Origin: Flemingiibacterium sp045636145 | GTDB taxonomy: Bacteria > Bacillota > Clostridia > Oscillospirales > CAG-272 | NCBI GenBank assembly: GCA_045636145.1 | Contig: JAZTWV010000019.1 | Span: 1-45,618 of the forward strand | Direction: 5' to 3' | Length of the DNA: 45,618 bases | In this document: in pieces, positions 18,115 through 25,728 of the stretch | Layout: the number at the start of each line of letters is the position of its first letter | Numbering within the stretch: position 1 is the first letter of the stretch | The notes under the pieces: model-generated | Database searches by the model: none | Seen by the model: the letters and a program-made list of their open reading frames with translations, nothing else | Told to the model about the DNA's origin: nothing | Program-made: the position numbers and the translations under genes

Positions 18115-18188
18115 CAGGAGCAAGCCCCTGCCCTACAGGATTCCGATATTCTCGGTCGTAGGGCGCGGACTTGCTCCTGATTTTTTTA
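18115..18188. repeat. Palindromic intergenic repeat acting as convergent terminator
   Basis: Arms of 22 bp (18115-18136 and 18158-18179) are inverted copies with three mismatches, built on GGAGCAAG...CCTGCCCTAC. A run of T follows on the plus strand. It lies between the convergent addA and dpaB genes. It shares its GTCGTAGGGCG...CTTGCTCC sequence with the element at 10214-10242, so it belongs to a dispersed repeat family. Confidence 0.65.
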
Positions 18189-18219
18189 TTTCGCACAGTG
18201 ACTGCTTGCTCTCACCGTT

Positions 18220-18783
18220 TCACACAAACAGCGGACGAATCTGACGCCTCTCCATTGCCTCCGTGACCGCTTCGGGGATGCGTTCAAACTCCGCTACAAG
18301 GGAATGAGGCTTCCCTGCCGGATCGTCCTGAGACAGCGGAACGAAATATACCGCCTTTCTATTAAGCAGTCCGGCTATATTTGAAAGATTCGCCGACATG
18401 GCATCATTGCTGGCAAGGGCGATAAGAAGCGGACGGTCACATCTGAGATGTGCCTTGCACGCCATTGTCACGGACGTGTCCGTAATACCGTTGGCAAGCT
18501 TTGCAAGTGTATTCCCCGTACAGGGCGATACAATGAGAAGATCAAGCTTCACCTTAGGACCGAGCGGTTCTGCGGCTTCAACTGTTGATATGATATCACG
18601 CCCGCAAATTGATGAAATTCTCTCCCGTATTTCTTCCGCTCTCCCGAAGCGCGTGTCGGTGGAATGTGCTATGGCACTCATTATGGGGATGATCTCATGT
18701 CCGCCGGCTTTCAGCTTTTCAAGCACCGCAATGCTCCTTGAAAACGTACAGAAAGAGCCGCACATCGCGTATCCTATGAGCAT
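18220..18783 (-). CDS. dpaB: Dipicolinate synthase subunit B
   Basis: This 187-residue flavoprotein-fold protein (SpoVFB/DpaB) works with DpaA to convert the lysine-pathway intermediate to dipicolinic acid in the mother cell during sporulation. Family features are the N-terminal IGYAMCGSFCTFSRS, the SPCTGNTLAKLANGITDT loop and the ALASNDAMSANLSNIAGL segment. The ATG at 18783 lies inside the end of dpaA (10-bp overlap), which shows translational coupling. Dipicolinate gives spores heat resistance, so the gene marks a spore former. Confidence 0.95.
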   Translation of the reverse strand: MLIGYAMCGSFCTFSRSIAVLEKLKAGGHEIIPIMSAIAHSTDTRFGRAEEIRERISSICGRDIISTVEAAEPLGPKVKLDLLIVSPCTGNTLAKLANGITDTSVTMACKAHLRCDRPLLIALASNDAMSANLSNIAGLLNRKAVYFVPLSQDDPAGKPHSLVAEFERIPEAVTEAMERRQIRPLFV

Positions 18784-19781
18784 GATTCTCCCCCCTTCCG
18801 ATTACTGCCGATATGGGCGAGGATAGTATCGGCAATAATATGTCCTGAGGTAACAGGTGCTACCTTTCCCGGAAGTGAGAGTGCCCATATCACGTTATGT
18901 GAAAGCCGTTCCGCTTCTTTTATGTCAACGCCGCCCGGTTTTGAAGCGAGGTCAACTATAAGCGTTCCGGCTTGAATCTTCGCAAGCTCTTTAGCACCCA
19001 GCACCGTGTGCGGCACGGTGTTGAATATGGCATCGTACCTCTTTTTTGAAAGCACCTCGGAGAGTTTCCCCGTTTCGGCAGACGTATATCCCTCAGCCCT
19101 TATCCACGCAAGGTCGGCAGGCTTTCTGGCACTTACGGTAACGTCCGCTCCAAGTGAGCAAAGCAAGCGTGACAGCACCTTGCCGATCCGTCCGTGCCCG
19201 ATAACAAGTACGGATGAGCCGTCAATTGTTACCGGCAGTTCCTTCATGGCGATCTCGATCGCCCCCTCGGCGGTGGGAACAGCATTGGCAATGGCAAACT
19301 CCTCCCTGCCGTAATAATCAAAAACCGATATTCCCCGGCTCTCACACAGTGTCACAAATCCGGCAGGCAGCTTTCCGCCGCAAAGAAGCCCCACATTGCA
19401 GCTTGCCATTATCCCGCAAAGCTCCGCCAGCGTCAGCACCGAATTTCCTGCAAGGGGCATTGATATGCGCACTCCGTCCTTTGATGCCGGAAGCGGAAGT
19501 ATCACAGCATCGCATCCCTCAACAGCTTCCTCTGCTGTGGGGAATACAGCACCGCAGTCACGCACGTCGCCGCCTGCCAGATTGTGAAGAAGCTCATGTG
19601 GACGTGCAGAGCAGGATGAACAGCAAAGAGAATCCACTACTGCGGTGGTATCAGCTTCACTTTCACAGCAAAATCCGTACAGATTCACCTCGTATCCTGA
19701 CTCACCGAGTCTCGCTGCGGCAATCAGGCTTCTTGCGTCGCCTCCGATAACGGCAATTTTTCGTATATTTATATTTTCCAT
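18774..19781 (-). CDS. dpaA: Dipicolinate synthase subunit A
   Basis: This 335-residue subunit (SpoVFA/DpaA) has two Rossmann-type regions, KIAVIGGDARSLIAAARL near the N-terminus and SVLVIGHGRIGKVLSRLL (~195-212). It provides the NAD(P)H-dependent reductase part of dipicolinate synthase. The start is taken at the ATG at 19781 (MENINIRKIAVIGG) because GAGAGG lies just upstream. An in-frame ATG at 19811 has no ribosome site. The pair dpaA-dpaB overlaps by 10 bp. A sigma-K-like promoter candidate lies about 55 bp upstream. Confidence 0.95.
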   Translation of the reverse strand: MENINIRKIAVIGGDARSLIAAARLGESGYEVNLYGFCCESEADTTAVVDSLCCSSCSARPHELLHNLAGGDVRDCGAVFPTAEEAVEGCDAVILPLPASKDGVRISMPLAGNSVLTLAELCGIMASCNVGLLCGGKLPAGFVTLCESRGISVFDYYGREEFAIANAVPTAEGAIEIAMKELPVTIDGSSVLVIGHGRIGKVLSRLLCSLGADVTVSARKPADLAWIRAEGYTSAETGKLSEVLSKKRYDAIFNTVPHTVLGAKELAKIQAGTLIVDLASKPGGVDIKEAERLSHNVIWALSLPGKVAPVTSGHIIADTILAHIGSNRKGGESCS

Positions 19782-19833
19782 AATGTTCCTCTCATTACTT
19801 ATGTTTAACAAACGAGCCTTTTTGGCCGCATTA

Positions 19834-19862
19834 CAGTTTATGTGCTTTTAGCTTGGAATGTT
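19834..19862 (-). promoter_or_regulatory. Candidate sigma-K sporulation promoter of dpaAB
   Basis: On the minus strand AACA, a 16-bp spacer and CATAAACTG resemble the sigma-K consensus (AC at -35, CATAnnnTA at -10). The last base pair deviates. In Bacillus the equivalent spoVF operon is transcribed by sigma-K. This is a by-eye match only. Confidence 0.4.
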
Positions 19863-19939
19863 TCTGAAAGAAAAATGCCGGATAATGTACGCCTTTGGCA
19901 AAAATATTCCAAAACCCTGATTTTTGTGCTCAAATGCAC

Positions 19940-19968
19940 TTGAAAAAGCGTCGGCGTTGTGGTATAAT
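19940..19968 (+). promoter_or_regulatory. Promoter of the PurF-like gene
   Basis: TTGAAA, a 17-bp spacer and TATAAT lie 50 bp upstream of the ATG at 20018. No PurR box or purine riboswitch was seen in the short leader. Confidence 0.75.
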
Positions 19969-20017
19969 AGAAGATGCATAAAATAATTTTCGATTGTCAG
20001 CTTGAAAGGAACAGTAT

Positions 20018-21433
20018 ATGGGAGGATTATTCGGAGTAGTATCAAAAAGCGACTGTGTGTTCGATCTCTTTTTCGGCACAGACTACCATTCTCATCTCGG
20101 AACTCGCCGCGGAGGCATGGCAGTATACGGTGAGCATGGATTTGACCGCTCTATACACAATATAGAAAATTCGCCATTCCGCACGAAATTTGATAAGGAT
20201 GTAAGTGAAATGAGCGGATGGATGGGCATCGGATGCATTTCCGACAGCGAGCCTCAGCCGCTTATTGTACGCTCCCATCTTGGAAATTTCGCCATTACTA
20301 CGGTAGGACGCATAAATAACGAAGCAGAGCTTGTTGACCTGTGCTTCAAAAAAGGTCACACCCATTTTCTTGAAATGAGCGGCGGTGACGTGAACCCCAC
20401 CGAGCTTGTAGCGTCCCTTATAAATCAAAAAGACAGCATTGTTGAGGGTATACGCTATGCCGAAGAGCTTATCGACGGCTCTATGACAATGCTTATCCTG
20501 ACAAATGACGGTATGTATGCCGCCCGAGACAGGCTTGGGCGCACGCCTGTGGTTATAGGAAAAAAAGACGGAGCCATCTGTGCTTCATTTGAAAGCTTCG
20601 CTTACCTGAACCTTGGATATACCCACTACAAAGACCTCGGGCCTGCGGAAATAGTATATATTACCGCCGATTCCTGCACGACCGTTGCAGAGCCAACGGA
20701 GGATATGCGTATCTGCGCTTTCCTTTGGGTATACTACGGCTACACCACCTCCAACTACGAGGGTATTAACGTTGAGGTAATGCGCAATCGCTGCGGCGCG
20801 AAGCTAGCGGCACGGGATGAGGGCAAGATATCACCCGATATTGTTGCAGGTGTCCCCGATTCCGGCACGGCTCACGCTGTAGGCTATGCAAACGCTTCGG
20901 GAGTGCCTTTCGGACGCCCGTTTATCAAATACACCCCCACCTGGCCGCGCTCCTTTATGCCTACCATTCAGGCACAGCGCAGTCTTATTGCAAAAATGAA
21001 GCTTATTGCCATAGATCAGCTTATCCGCGGCAAGAGTCTGCTTCTTATCGACGATTCCATCGTCCGCGGAACACAGCTTCGCGAAACCACGGAATTTCTG
21101 TATCAAAGCGGAGCTTCGGGAGTGCATATCCGCACCGCCTGCCCGCCGCTCCTTTACGGATGCAAATATCTGAATTTCTCCCGTTCCAAGAGCGAGCTTG
21201 ATCTTATCACAAGACGCACGATCCTCCGCCTTGAAGGCTCTGAGGAGAAAGCCGCAGAAAAGCTTCATCTGTATGCTGATCCGGAGACTCCGGAATATGC
21301 AAACATGGTTGAGGAGATCCGCCGGGAGCTTAACTTTACGTCTCTTGCATTCCAGAGAATTGATGATATGATAGAAGCCGTTGGCATTGACCCAAGCAAG
21401 CTCTGCACATACTGCTGGACGGGTAAGGAGTAA
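20018..21433 (+). CDS. Amidophosphoribosyltransferase-like protein lacking the catalytic cysteine
   Basis: This 471-residue protein has the PurF layout, an N-terminal Ntn-type class II glutamine amidotransferase fold and a C-terminal phosphoribosyltransferase domain with the PRPP loop LLIDDSIVRGTQ (~343-354). True PurF begins Met-Cys-Gly, and the Cys becomes the N-terminal nucleophile. Here the start reads MGGLFGVVSK, so the position is Gly and glutamine hydrolysis by the usual mechanism is impossible. The start is firm (GAAAGGA upstream, promoter at 19940). The amidotransferase region is otherwise well kept (HSHLGTRRGGMAVYG). It may use free ammonia, serve as a regulatory paralogue, or have another substrate. 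It is monocistronic, with its own terminator, and no other pur genes are nearby. Confidence 0.88.
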   Translation: MGGLFGVVSKSDCVFDLFFGTDYHSHLGTRRGGMAVYGEHGFDRSIHNIENSPFRTKFDKDVSEMSGWMGIGCISDSEPQPLIVRSHLGNFAITTVGRINNEAELVDLCFKKGHTHFLEMSGGDVNPTELVASLINQKDSIVEGIRYAEELIDGSMTMLILTNDGMYAARDRLGRTPVVIGKKDGAICASFESFAYLNLGYTHYKDLGPAEIVYITADSCTTVAEPTEDMRICAFLWVYYGYTTSNYEGINVEVMRNRCGAKLAARDEGKISPDIVAGVPDSGTAHAVGYANASGVPFGRPFIKYTPTWPRSFMPTIQAQRSLIAKMKLIAIDQLIRGKSLLLIDDSIVRGTQLRETTEFLYQSGASGVHIRTACPPLLYGCKYLNFSRSKSELDLITRRTILRLEGSEEKAAEKLHLYADPETPEYANMVEEIRRELNFTSLAFQRIDDMIEAVGIDPSKLCTYCWTGKE

Positions 21434-21467
21434 TCCTTTTCTGCCCCCTACCGATATAACTAAGTAA

Positions 21468-21498
21468 TACCGCCTGCAATCCTTGCAGGCGGTATTTT
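21468..21498 (+). terminator. Intrinsic terminator of the PurF-like gene
   Basis: A perfect 12-bp stem TACCGCCTGCAA/TTGCAGGCGGTA with a TCC loop is followed by TTTT, 35 bp after the stop. Confidence 0.88.
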
Positions 21499-21536
21499 GG
21501 CTTCTACGCATTATTTTCCCACAAAAAACCACCGTC

Positions 21537-21594
21537 TCTTAATAAAATCTTAACCTATCGCCCCCTTTTTTCTTAATACGACATATTGTATAAT
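21537..21594 (+). promoter_or_regulatory. Promoter and OmpR-type direct repeats before the two-component system
   Basis: TCTTAA occurs at 21537 and 21548, an 11-bp period, and again at 21571. A TATAAT -10 (21589-21594) has only a T-run at the -35 position. Direct repeats one helical turn apart upstream of a weak -35 are typical of activation by an OmpR-family regulator, here probably the adjacent response regulator itself. Confidence 0.5.
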
Positions 21595-21648
21595 AATATC
21601 AGTAAAAGACGCATGATATGATGAATAACAAATCAACAGGAGACTTGT

Positions 21649-22341
21649 ATGTACAATATACTGATATGCGATGACGAAAAGGATATACGGAATGCTCTGC
21701 GCATCTATCTTTCCTCGGAGGGGTACAAAATCTTTGAAGCGGCAAACGGTTGTGAAGCTATCGAAGCCGCCGCAAGAGAAGATATTCACCTTGTGCTTCT
21801 TGATATCATGATGCCGCAGATGGATGGCATTACCGCCATGTCAAGACTTCGTGAAATTTCAAATGTACCAATAATTCTGCTGAGCGCAAAATCTGAGGAC
21901 ACCGATAAAATACTTGGCCTTAATGTAGGTGCTGACGACTATGTAACAAAGCCGTTCAATCCCGTAGAGCTGCTTGCACGTGTACGCTCACAGCTGAGAC
22001 GGTATCTTAGTCTTGGCGGAGGTCAGATAAAAGCCTCTCAAATTCGGGTTGGCGGTATTCTTCTTGACGATGACGCTAAAAATGTGACCCTTGACGACGA
22101 GGCGGTTTCTCTGACTCCGAGAGAATACGATATCTTAAAGCTGCTGATGCAGAATCAGGGAACGGTGTTTTCCCCGAAGGATATCTACCGCCGTGTTTGG
22201 GGAGAAGAGCCTTTCGGTGCTGAAAACGCGGTGGCGGTGCACATACGGCATCTTCGCGAGAAACTTGAAATAAACCCTGCCGAGCCGCGATATATCAAGG
22301 TGGTATGGGGACAAGGCTATAAAATGGAGGGATCAAAATGA
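21649..22341 (+). CDS. OmpR/VanR-family response regulator
   Basis: This 230-residue two-component regulator has a receiver domain with acidic residues near D9-D10, phosphoacceptor D52 (LLDIMMPQMDG), and K101 (VTKPFNP). A winged-helix DNA-binding domain of the OmpR class follows (TPREYDILKLL, then a recognition helix around AVAVHIRHLREKLE). CAGGAG lies eight bases before the ATG. The stop overlaps the histidine kinase start as ATGA. The regulated stimulus cannot be told from the sequence, and no transporter gene is adjacent. Confidence 0.95.
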   Translation: MYNILICDDEKDIRNALRIYLSSEGYKIFEAANGCEAIEAAAREDIHLVLLDIMMPQMDGITAMSRLREISNVPIILLSAKSEDTDKILGLNVGADDYVTKPFNPVELLARVRSQLRRYLSLGGGQIKASQIRVGGILLDDDAKNVTLDDEAVSLTPREYDILKLLMQNQGTVFSPKDIYRRVWGEEPFGAENAVAVHIRHLREKLEINPAEPRYIKVVWGQGYKMEGSK

Positions 22342-24224
22342 AGCTTACACAGAGTAGAGGGCTCAGAATAATCGCAGGCATACTGTTTTTTGTAACCGTG
22401 TTTCTTGCGGTACTGTCAGGACTGTGCATAATCCTTATGGTGGACAACAACGTGTACCGTGACGGCGGCGCATATGTGCGCGAGGACATTGCCAGACTGA
22501 TTTTCCAGCGTAAGGACAATGCTTACTACAGTTACGCCTTCAGTTTAATGGAGGGGGACGTAGCACCGTCAGTTAAATCTAAATACGACGAGCAAATGTC
22601 ACGTAAAAACAGCAATCTTGCAGTAACAGTTACATTTACAGACGACAAAAATGAGGATTCGGAGCAAATACTGCTTCACTCATACGAAACGCTCTCTGAT
22701 TATCAGTACAAATTCACCTCCACATGGGATTACGCCCATGTCAAAAACAACCATAAGCATATCACAGTCACTGCTTATCTTCAGAGTGAGCTTACCGCCA
22801 AGGATGCGTATTACTACGTCATGCCCACAGTAGATTTTGTTATCGGCGCACGCTATACTCTTATATGGGTGACAGTGCTACTTGTGATCTTTGCACTTGT
22901 CATGCTGATATTCACCATGTGCGCGTCAGGTCATAGGAAAGGATACCCTGATATATTCCTCACCCGCTTTGATAAAATCCCGGCTGATCTTCTGTGCCTT
23001 ATCTATTTCTTCGGATTTATGTTTTCAATACAAATCGGCGATGAATTTATGTATAACGATGTGTCGGCAGTCATATTCCTAGTGGTTTTCGGGATTTTGT
23101 GGCTTTCCCTTGCATATACGCTGATTCTCAGCATCGCTGTGCGGATAAAATCCCGTACACTCATAAAAAACACGCTTATTTGGCGCGGACTGAAGCTTCT
23201 TTACAAAGCCGCGCGCATCGGAGTGCGTGTTCTTGCAAAAATACCGCTGTATTATAAGACTGCCATCGTATTTGTGGTTTGGAGTGCTGTTGAATTTTTA
23301 TTTTTGGCAATGGGAGAGGAAGATTATATACCATTTTGGGTAATTACCCGACCGCTCGTCATGGCGGTACTGGCATACATTGTCCTTGTGCTGAGAAAGC
23401 TCCAAAAGGCAGGTGAGGAGCTTGCCTGCGGCAATACCGGCTATCATGTTGACACAAAATATATGCTCAGCGATTTTAGGTCACACGGTGAAAATCTCAA
23501 CAATCTGAGTACAGGACTTAGTCTTGCGGTGGAGGAGCGAATGAAATCGGAGCGCATGAAAGCCGAGCTTATCACAAACGTGTCCCACGATATCAAAACA
23601 CCGCTGACGGCTATAATAAGCTATGTGGACCTTCTGAAATCCGAGGGACTTGATTCAGAGAACGCTCCCGAATACTTAGAGGTGCTTGACAAGCAGTCGG
23701 CAAAATTAAAGAAGCTTACCGAGGATCTTATAGAAGTCTCAAAGGCGACATCGGGTGCTGTAAGCTGCACCTTGGTTCCAACGGACGTTGGAGTTCTCCT
23801 CTCGCAAGCACTCGGTGAATATGAAGAACGCCTGCGTGATGCCGGCATAGAGCCTATTCTGCAAATACCGGAGGAATCCGTCACTGTACTGGCGGACGGC
23901 AAGCTTTTGTGGCGCGTATTCGACAATCTTTTCTCCAACATAAGAAAGTACGCAATGCCATCCACAAGAGCGTATTTTTCCTGTGAGATATCAAATGGGA
24001 ATGCGCAAATCACGTTCCGAAACATATCCGATCTGCCGATCACCGTAAGCTCAGATGAGCTTTGCGAGCGATTTGTACGCGGCGACAGCTCCCGTCACAC
24101 CGACGGAAGCGGACTTGGTCTGTCCATCGCCCGCAGTCTTACCGAGCTTCAAGGCGGCGCATTTGATATAGTCGTTGACGGCGATCTTTTCAAGGCAGTG
24201 GTAACGTTTGCGCTGTGCAAATAA
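22338..24224 (+). CDS. Membrane sensor histidine kinase
   Basis: This 628-residue kinase has an N-terminal transmembrane helix (~10-33), an extracytoplasmic sensor region (~34-165), and then several more membrane helices (~170-195, 215-270, 305-350). A HAMP-like linker and the DHp helix with His417 (NVSHDIKTPLTAI) follow. The HATPase domain has a divergent N-box (VFDNLFSNIRKYA) and a G2 box DGSGLGLSIARSL. The multi-helix membrane part resembles kinases that monitor envelope state rather than those with a single sensor loop. It is co-translated with the response regulator, and a bidirectional terminator follows. Confidence 0.94.
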   Translation: MKLTQSRGLRIIAGILFFVTVFLAVLSGLCIILMVDNNVYRDGGAYVREDIARLIFQRKDNAYYSYAFSLMEGDVAPSVKSKYDEQMSRKNSNLAVTVTFTDDKNEDSEQILLHSYETLSDYQYKFTSTWDYAHVKNNHKHITVTAYLQSELTAKDAYYYVMPTVDFVIGARYTLIWVTVLLVIFALVMLIFTMCASGHRKGYPDIFLTRFDKIPADLLCLIYFFGFMFSIQIGDEFMYNDVSAVIFLVVFGILWLSLAYTLILSIAVRIKSRTLIKNTLIWRGLKLLYKAARIGVRVLAKIPLYYKTAIVFVVWSAVEFLFLAMGEEDYIPFWVITRPLVMAVLAYIVLVLRKLQKAGEELACGNTGYHVDTKYMLSDFRSHGENLNNLSTGLSLAVEERMKSERMKAELITNVSHDIKTPLTAIISYVDLLKSEGLDSENAPEYLEVLDKQSAKLKKLTEDLIEVSKATSGAVSCTLVPTDVGVLLSQALGEYEERLRDAGIEPILQIPEESVTVLADGKLLWRVFDNLFSNIRKYAMPSTRAYFSCEISNGNAQITFRNISDLPITVSSDELCERFVRGDSSRHTDGSGLGLSIARSLTELQGGAFDIVVDGDLFKAVVTFALCK

Positions 24225-24271
24225 AAAAGATGTACAGTGAGACGTGCCGTGATTATCATAAGACAAAACCG

Positions 24272-24299
24272 AAAGGGGAGCTTTTGAAGCTCCCCTTTT
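24272..24299. terminator. Bidirectional terminator between histidine kinase and cotJC
   Basis: A 12-bp perfect stem AAAGGGGAGCTT/AAGCTCCCCTTT with a 3-nt loop has T-runs on both strands. It lies between convergent genes. Confidence 0.85.
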
Positions 24300-24301
24300 A
24301 A

Positions 24302-24910
24302 TTATTTACATTCCTTTTTGTCAAATGCCGGATTGATCGCGAAGAAGTTCTTCGAATCAAGATTATCCTGCACGATGCGAAGCAGCTCACCGAAGCGCTG
24401 ATAGTGAACTATCTCACGCTGACGAAGGAATTTTATCACGTCGTTAACATCCGGATCGTCGGAAAGGCGAAGAATGTTGTCGTAGGTGGTTTTCGCCTTC
24501 ATTTCCGCCGCCATGTTTTCGTGGAGATCGGTGATGGGGTCGCCCTTGACCTGCATCATGGCAGAGGTGTAAGGCGTGCCCGATGCCGCCTGGGGATACA
24601 CGCCTGTGGTATGATCCACAAAGTACGTACCAAATCCCTGCTTATCAATCTCATCCGGAGACAGGTTGCGCGTCAGCTGGTAGACTATGCTTCCTACCAT
24701 TTCGAGGTGGGCAAGTTCCTCCGTGCCGATGTCCGTAAGTGCGCCCTTTGCCTCGGCATAAGGCATACTGTACCTCTGGCTGAGATAGCGAAGCGATGCA
24801 CCAAGCTCGCCATCCGGTCCGCCGTATTGACTTATGATAATCTGCGCAAGACGGGGGTTGGTGTTCTTGATCTTTACAGGATACTGCAGCTTCTTTTCAT
24901 AGATCCACAT
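24302..24910 (-). CDS. cotJC: Spore coat protein CotJC (manganese-catalase-like)
   Basis: This 202-residue CotJC belongs to the manganese catalase family. Di-Mn ligands are visible as glutamates in GELGASLRYLSQRY, EELAHLEMVGSIV (E and H), ENMAAEMKAKTTY and QREIVHYQRFGE. It opens with MWIYEKKLQYPVKI, a family hallmark. In spores it sits in the coat and probably removes peroxide. It is the last gene of cotJABC, 3 bp after cotJB. Confidence 0.95.
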   Translation of the reverse strand: MWIYEKKLQYPVKIKNTNPRLAQIIISQYGGPDGELGASLRYLSQRYSMPYAEAKGALTDIGTEELAHLEMVGSIVYQLTRNLSPDEIDKQGFGTYFVDHTTGVYPQAASGTPYTSAMMQVKGDPITDLHENMAAEMKAKTTYDNILRLSDDPDVNDVIKFLRQREIVHYQRFGELLRIVQDNLDSKNFFAINPAFDKKECK

Positions 24911-24913
24911 GGT

Positions 24914-25327
24914 TTAGCATCCGCCTCCTTTCATGTTGGCGGCAAGCTCCCACGGCCACGGATCGTCGATCCAGTGCCATACCCTGCCGTCCTCGTGTCT
25001 GCCGCCGGAACATCCGCAGTCGCCGTACCCGCGGTCATGGTCAACACGCCCACGCGCATCGTCCGTGTGACAAGCATAGGTACACTTAGTTCCCTGTGCC
25101 TCGCAGAGCTTCTTGTAGGCGGAAAGAGCCTTTTCATCGCACGGATTGGTGTCAAGATACAGGCGCAGCTCCCATGCAGCAAAGCTTAGAGCGTGATCAT
25201 CATCTTTGCAGTCGCATCTGACATCGTCAGCCCGCGGCTCGGGCTTGTCGCACGCCATGCGGTTTGCCTGCATATACCGCATGGAGGCATATTTCGCCTG
25301 ATCGTATTTCATCGGTTCTCTGTTCAT
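24914..25327 (-). CDS. cotJB: Spore coat protein CotJB
   Basis: This 137-residue CotJB is identified by the AAWELRLYLDTNPCDEKAL core (~50-68) and the tail DDPWPWELAANMKGGGC. The family helps assemble CotJC in the spore coat. The insert between these segments is rich in Asp, Gly, His and Cys and longer than in Bacillus. It starts inside the cotJA stop (ATGA overlap). Nothing indicates disruption. Confidence 0.88.
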   Translation of the reverse strand: MNREPMKYDQAKYASMRYMQANRMACDKPEPRADDVRCDCKDDDHALSFAAWELRLYLDTNPCDEKALSAYKKLCEAQGTKCTYACHTDDARGRVDHDRGYGDCGCSGGRHEDGRVWHWIDDPWPWELAANMKGGGC

Positions 25328-25527
25328 TTCTTGCCTCCCATTACACTTCTGCCGCAGAAAGGCTTATCAAGCTCCGGGAAAAGCGTGCCGCGTCTGAATG
25401 CTTCCTCCGGGGGATACATCCGCTCAAGCTTCTGCCATCTGACATAAGCCATGGCAACGGGGAAGTCGTCGGAAATGCGCTGTTCTCCAAAGCCGTTAAG
25501 ATCTTTTTCTATCAGATCTATCATCCT
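25324..25527 (-). CDS. cotJA: Spore coat-associated protein CotJA
   Basis: This ~67-residue CotJA has the hallmark segments FPVAMAYVRWQ and PPEEAFRRGTLFPELDKPF. The start is uncertain. The ATG at 25527 has GAAAGAGG directly adjacent, which is closer than usual. An in-frame GTG at 25593 would give 89 residues but lies beside a terminator hairpin. CATAGAAT at 25572-25579 (minus strand) resembles a sigma-E -10 (CATAcAAT), though no -35 is clear. It is the first gene of the cotJABC operon, which is expressed in the mother cell in Bacillus. Confidence 0.85.
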   Translation of the reverse strand, partial: RMIDLIEKDLNGFGEQRISDDFPVAMAYVRWQKLERMYPPEEAFRRGTLFPELDKPFCGRSVMGGKK

Positions 25528-25598
25528 CTTTCGTATATATTGACAGCAAGACAAACCTGCCGTCTGATATAATTCTATGCCGCAACCCCCCACACGTT

Positions 25599-25639
25599 AA
25601 AGCTCCCGCCGCCGAGATTCGGCAGACGGGAGCTTTTTT
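25599..25639. terminator. Terminator hairpin between clpC and cotJA
   Basis: A stem AAAGCTCCCG/CGGGAGCTTT flanks an inner GCCG/CGGC pair. It has a T-run on the plus strand but only TTT on the minus strand. It most likely ends clpC transcripts (minus strand), though the T-tract favours the other direction. Confidence 0.6.
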
Positions 25640-25728
25640 ATGATATTTTTATGCTACGGCGCACTATTTCGCGCCCTTTGGCAAAATAATTTTTTTCGCA
25701 CACCGCGCATTTACCCAACAAATACCAC

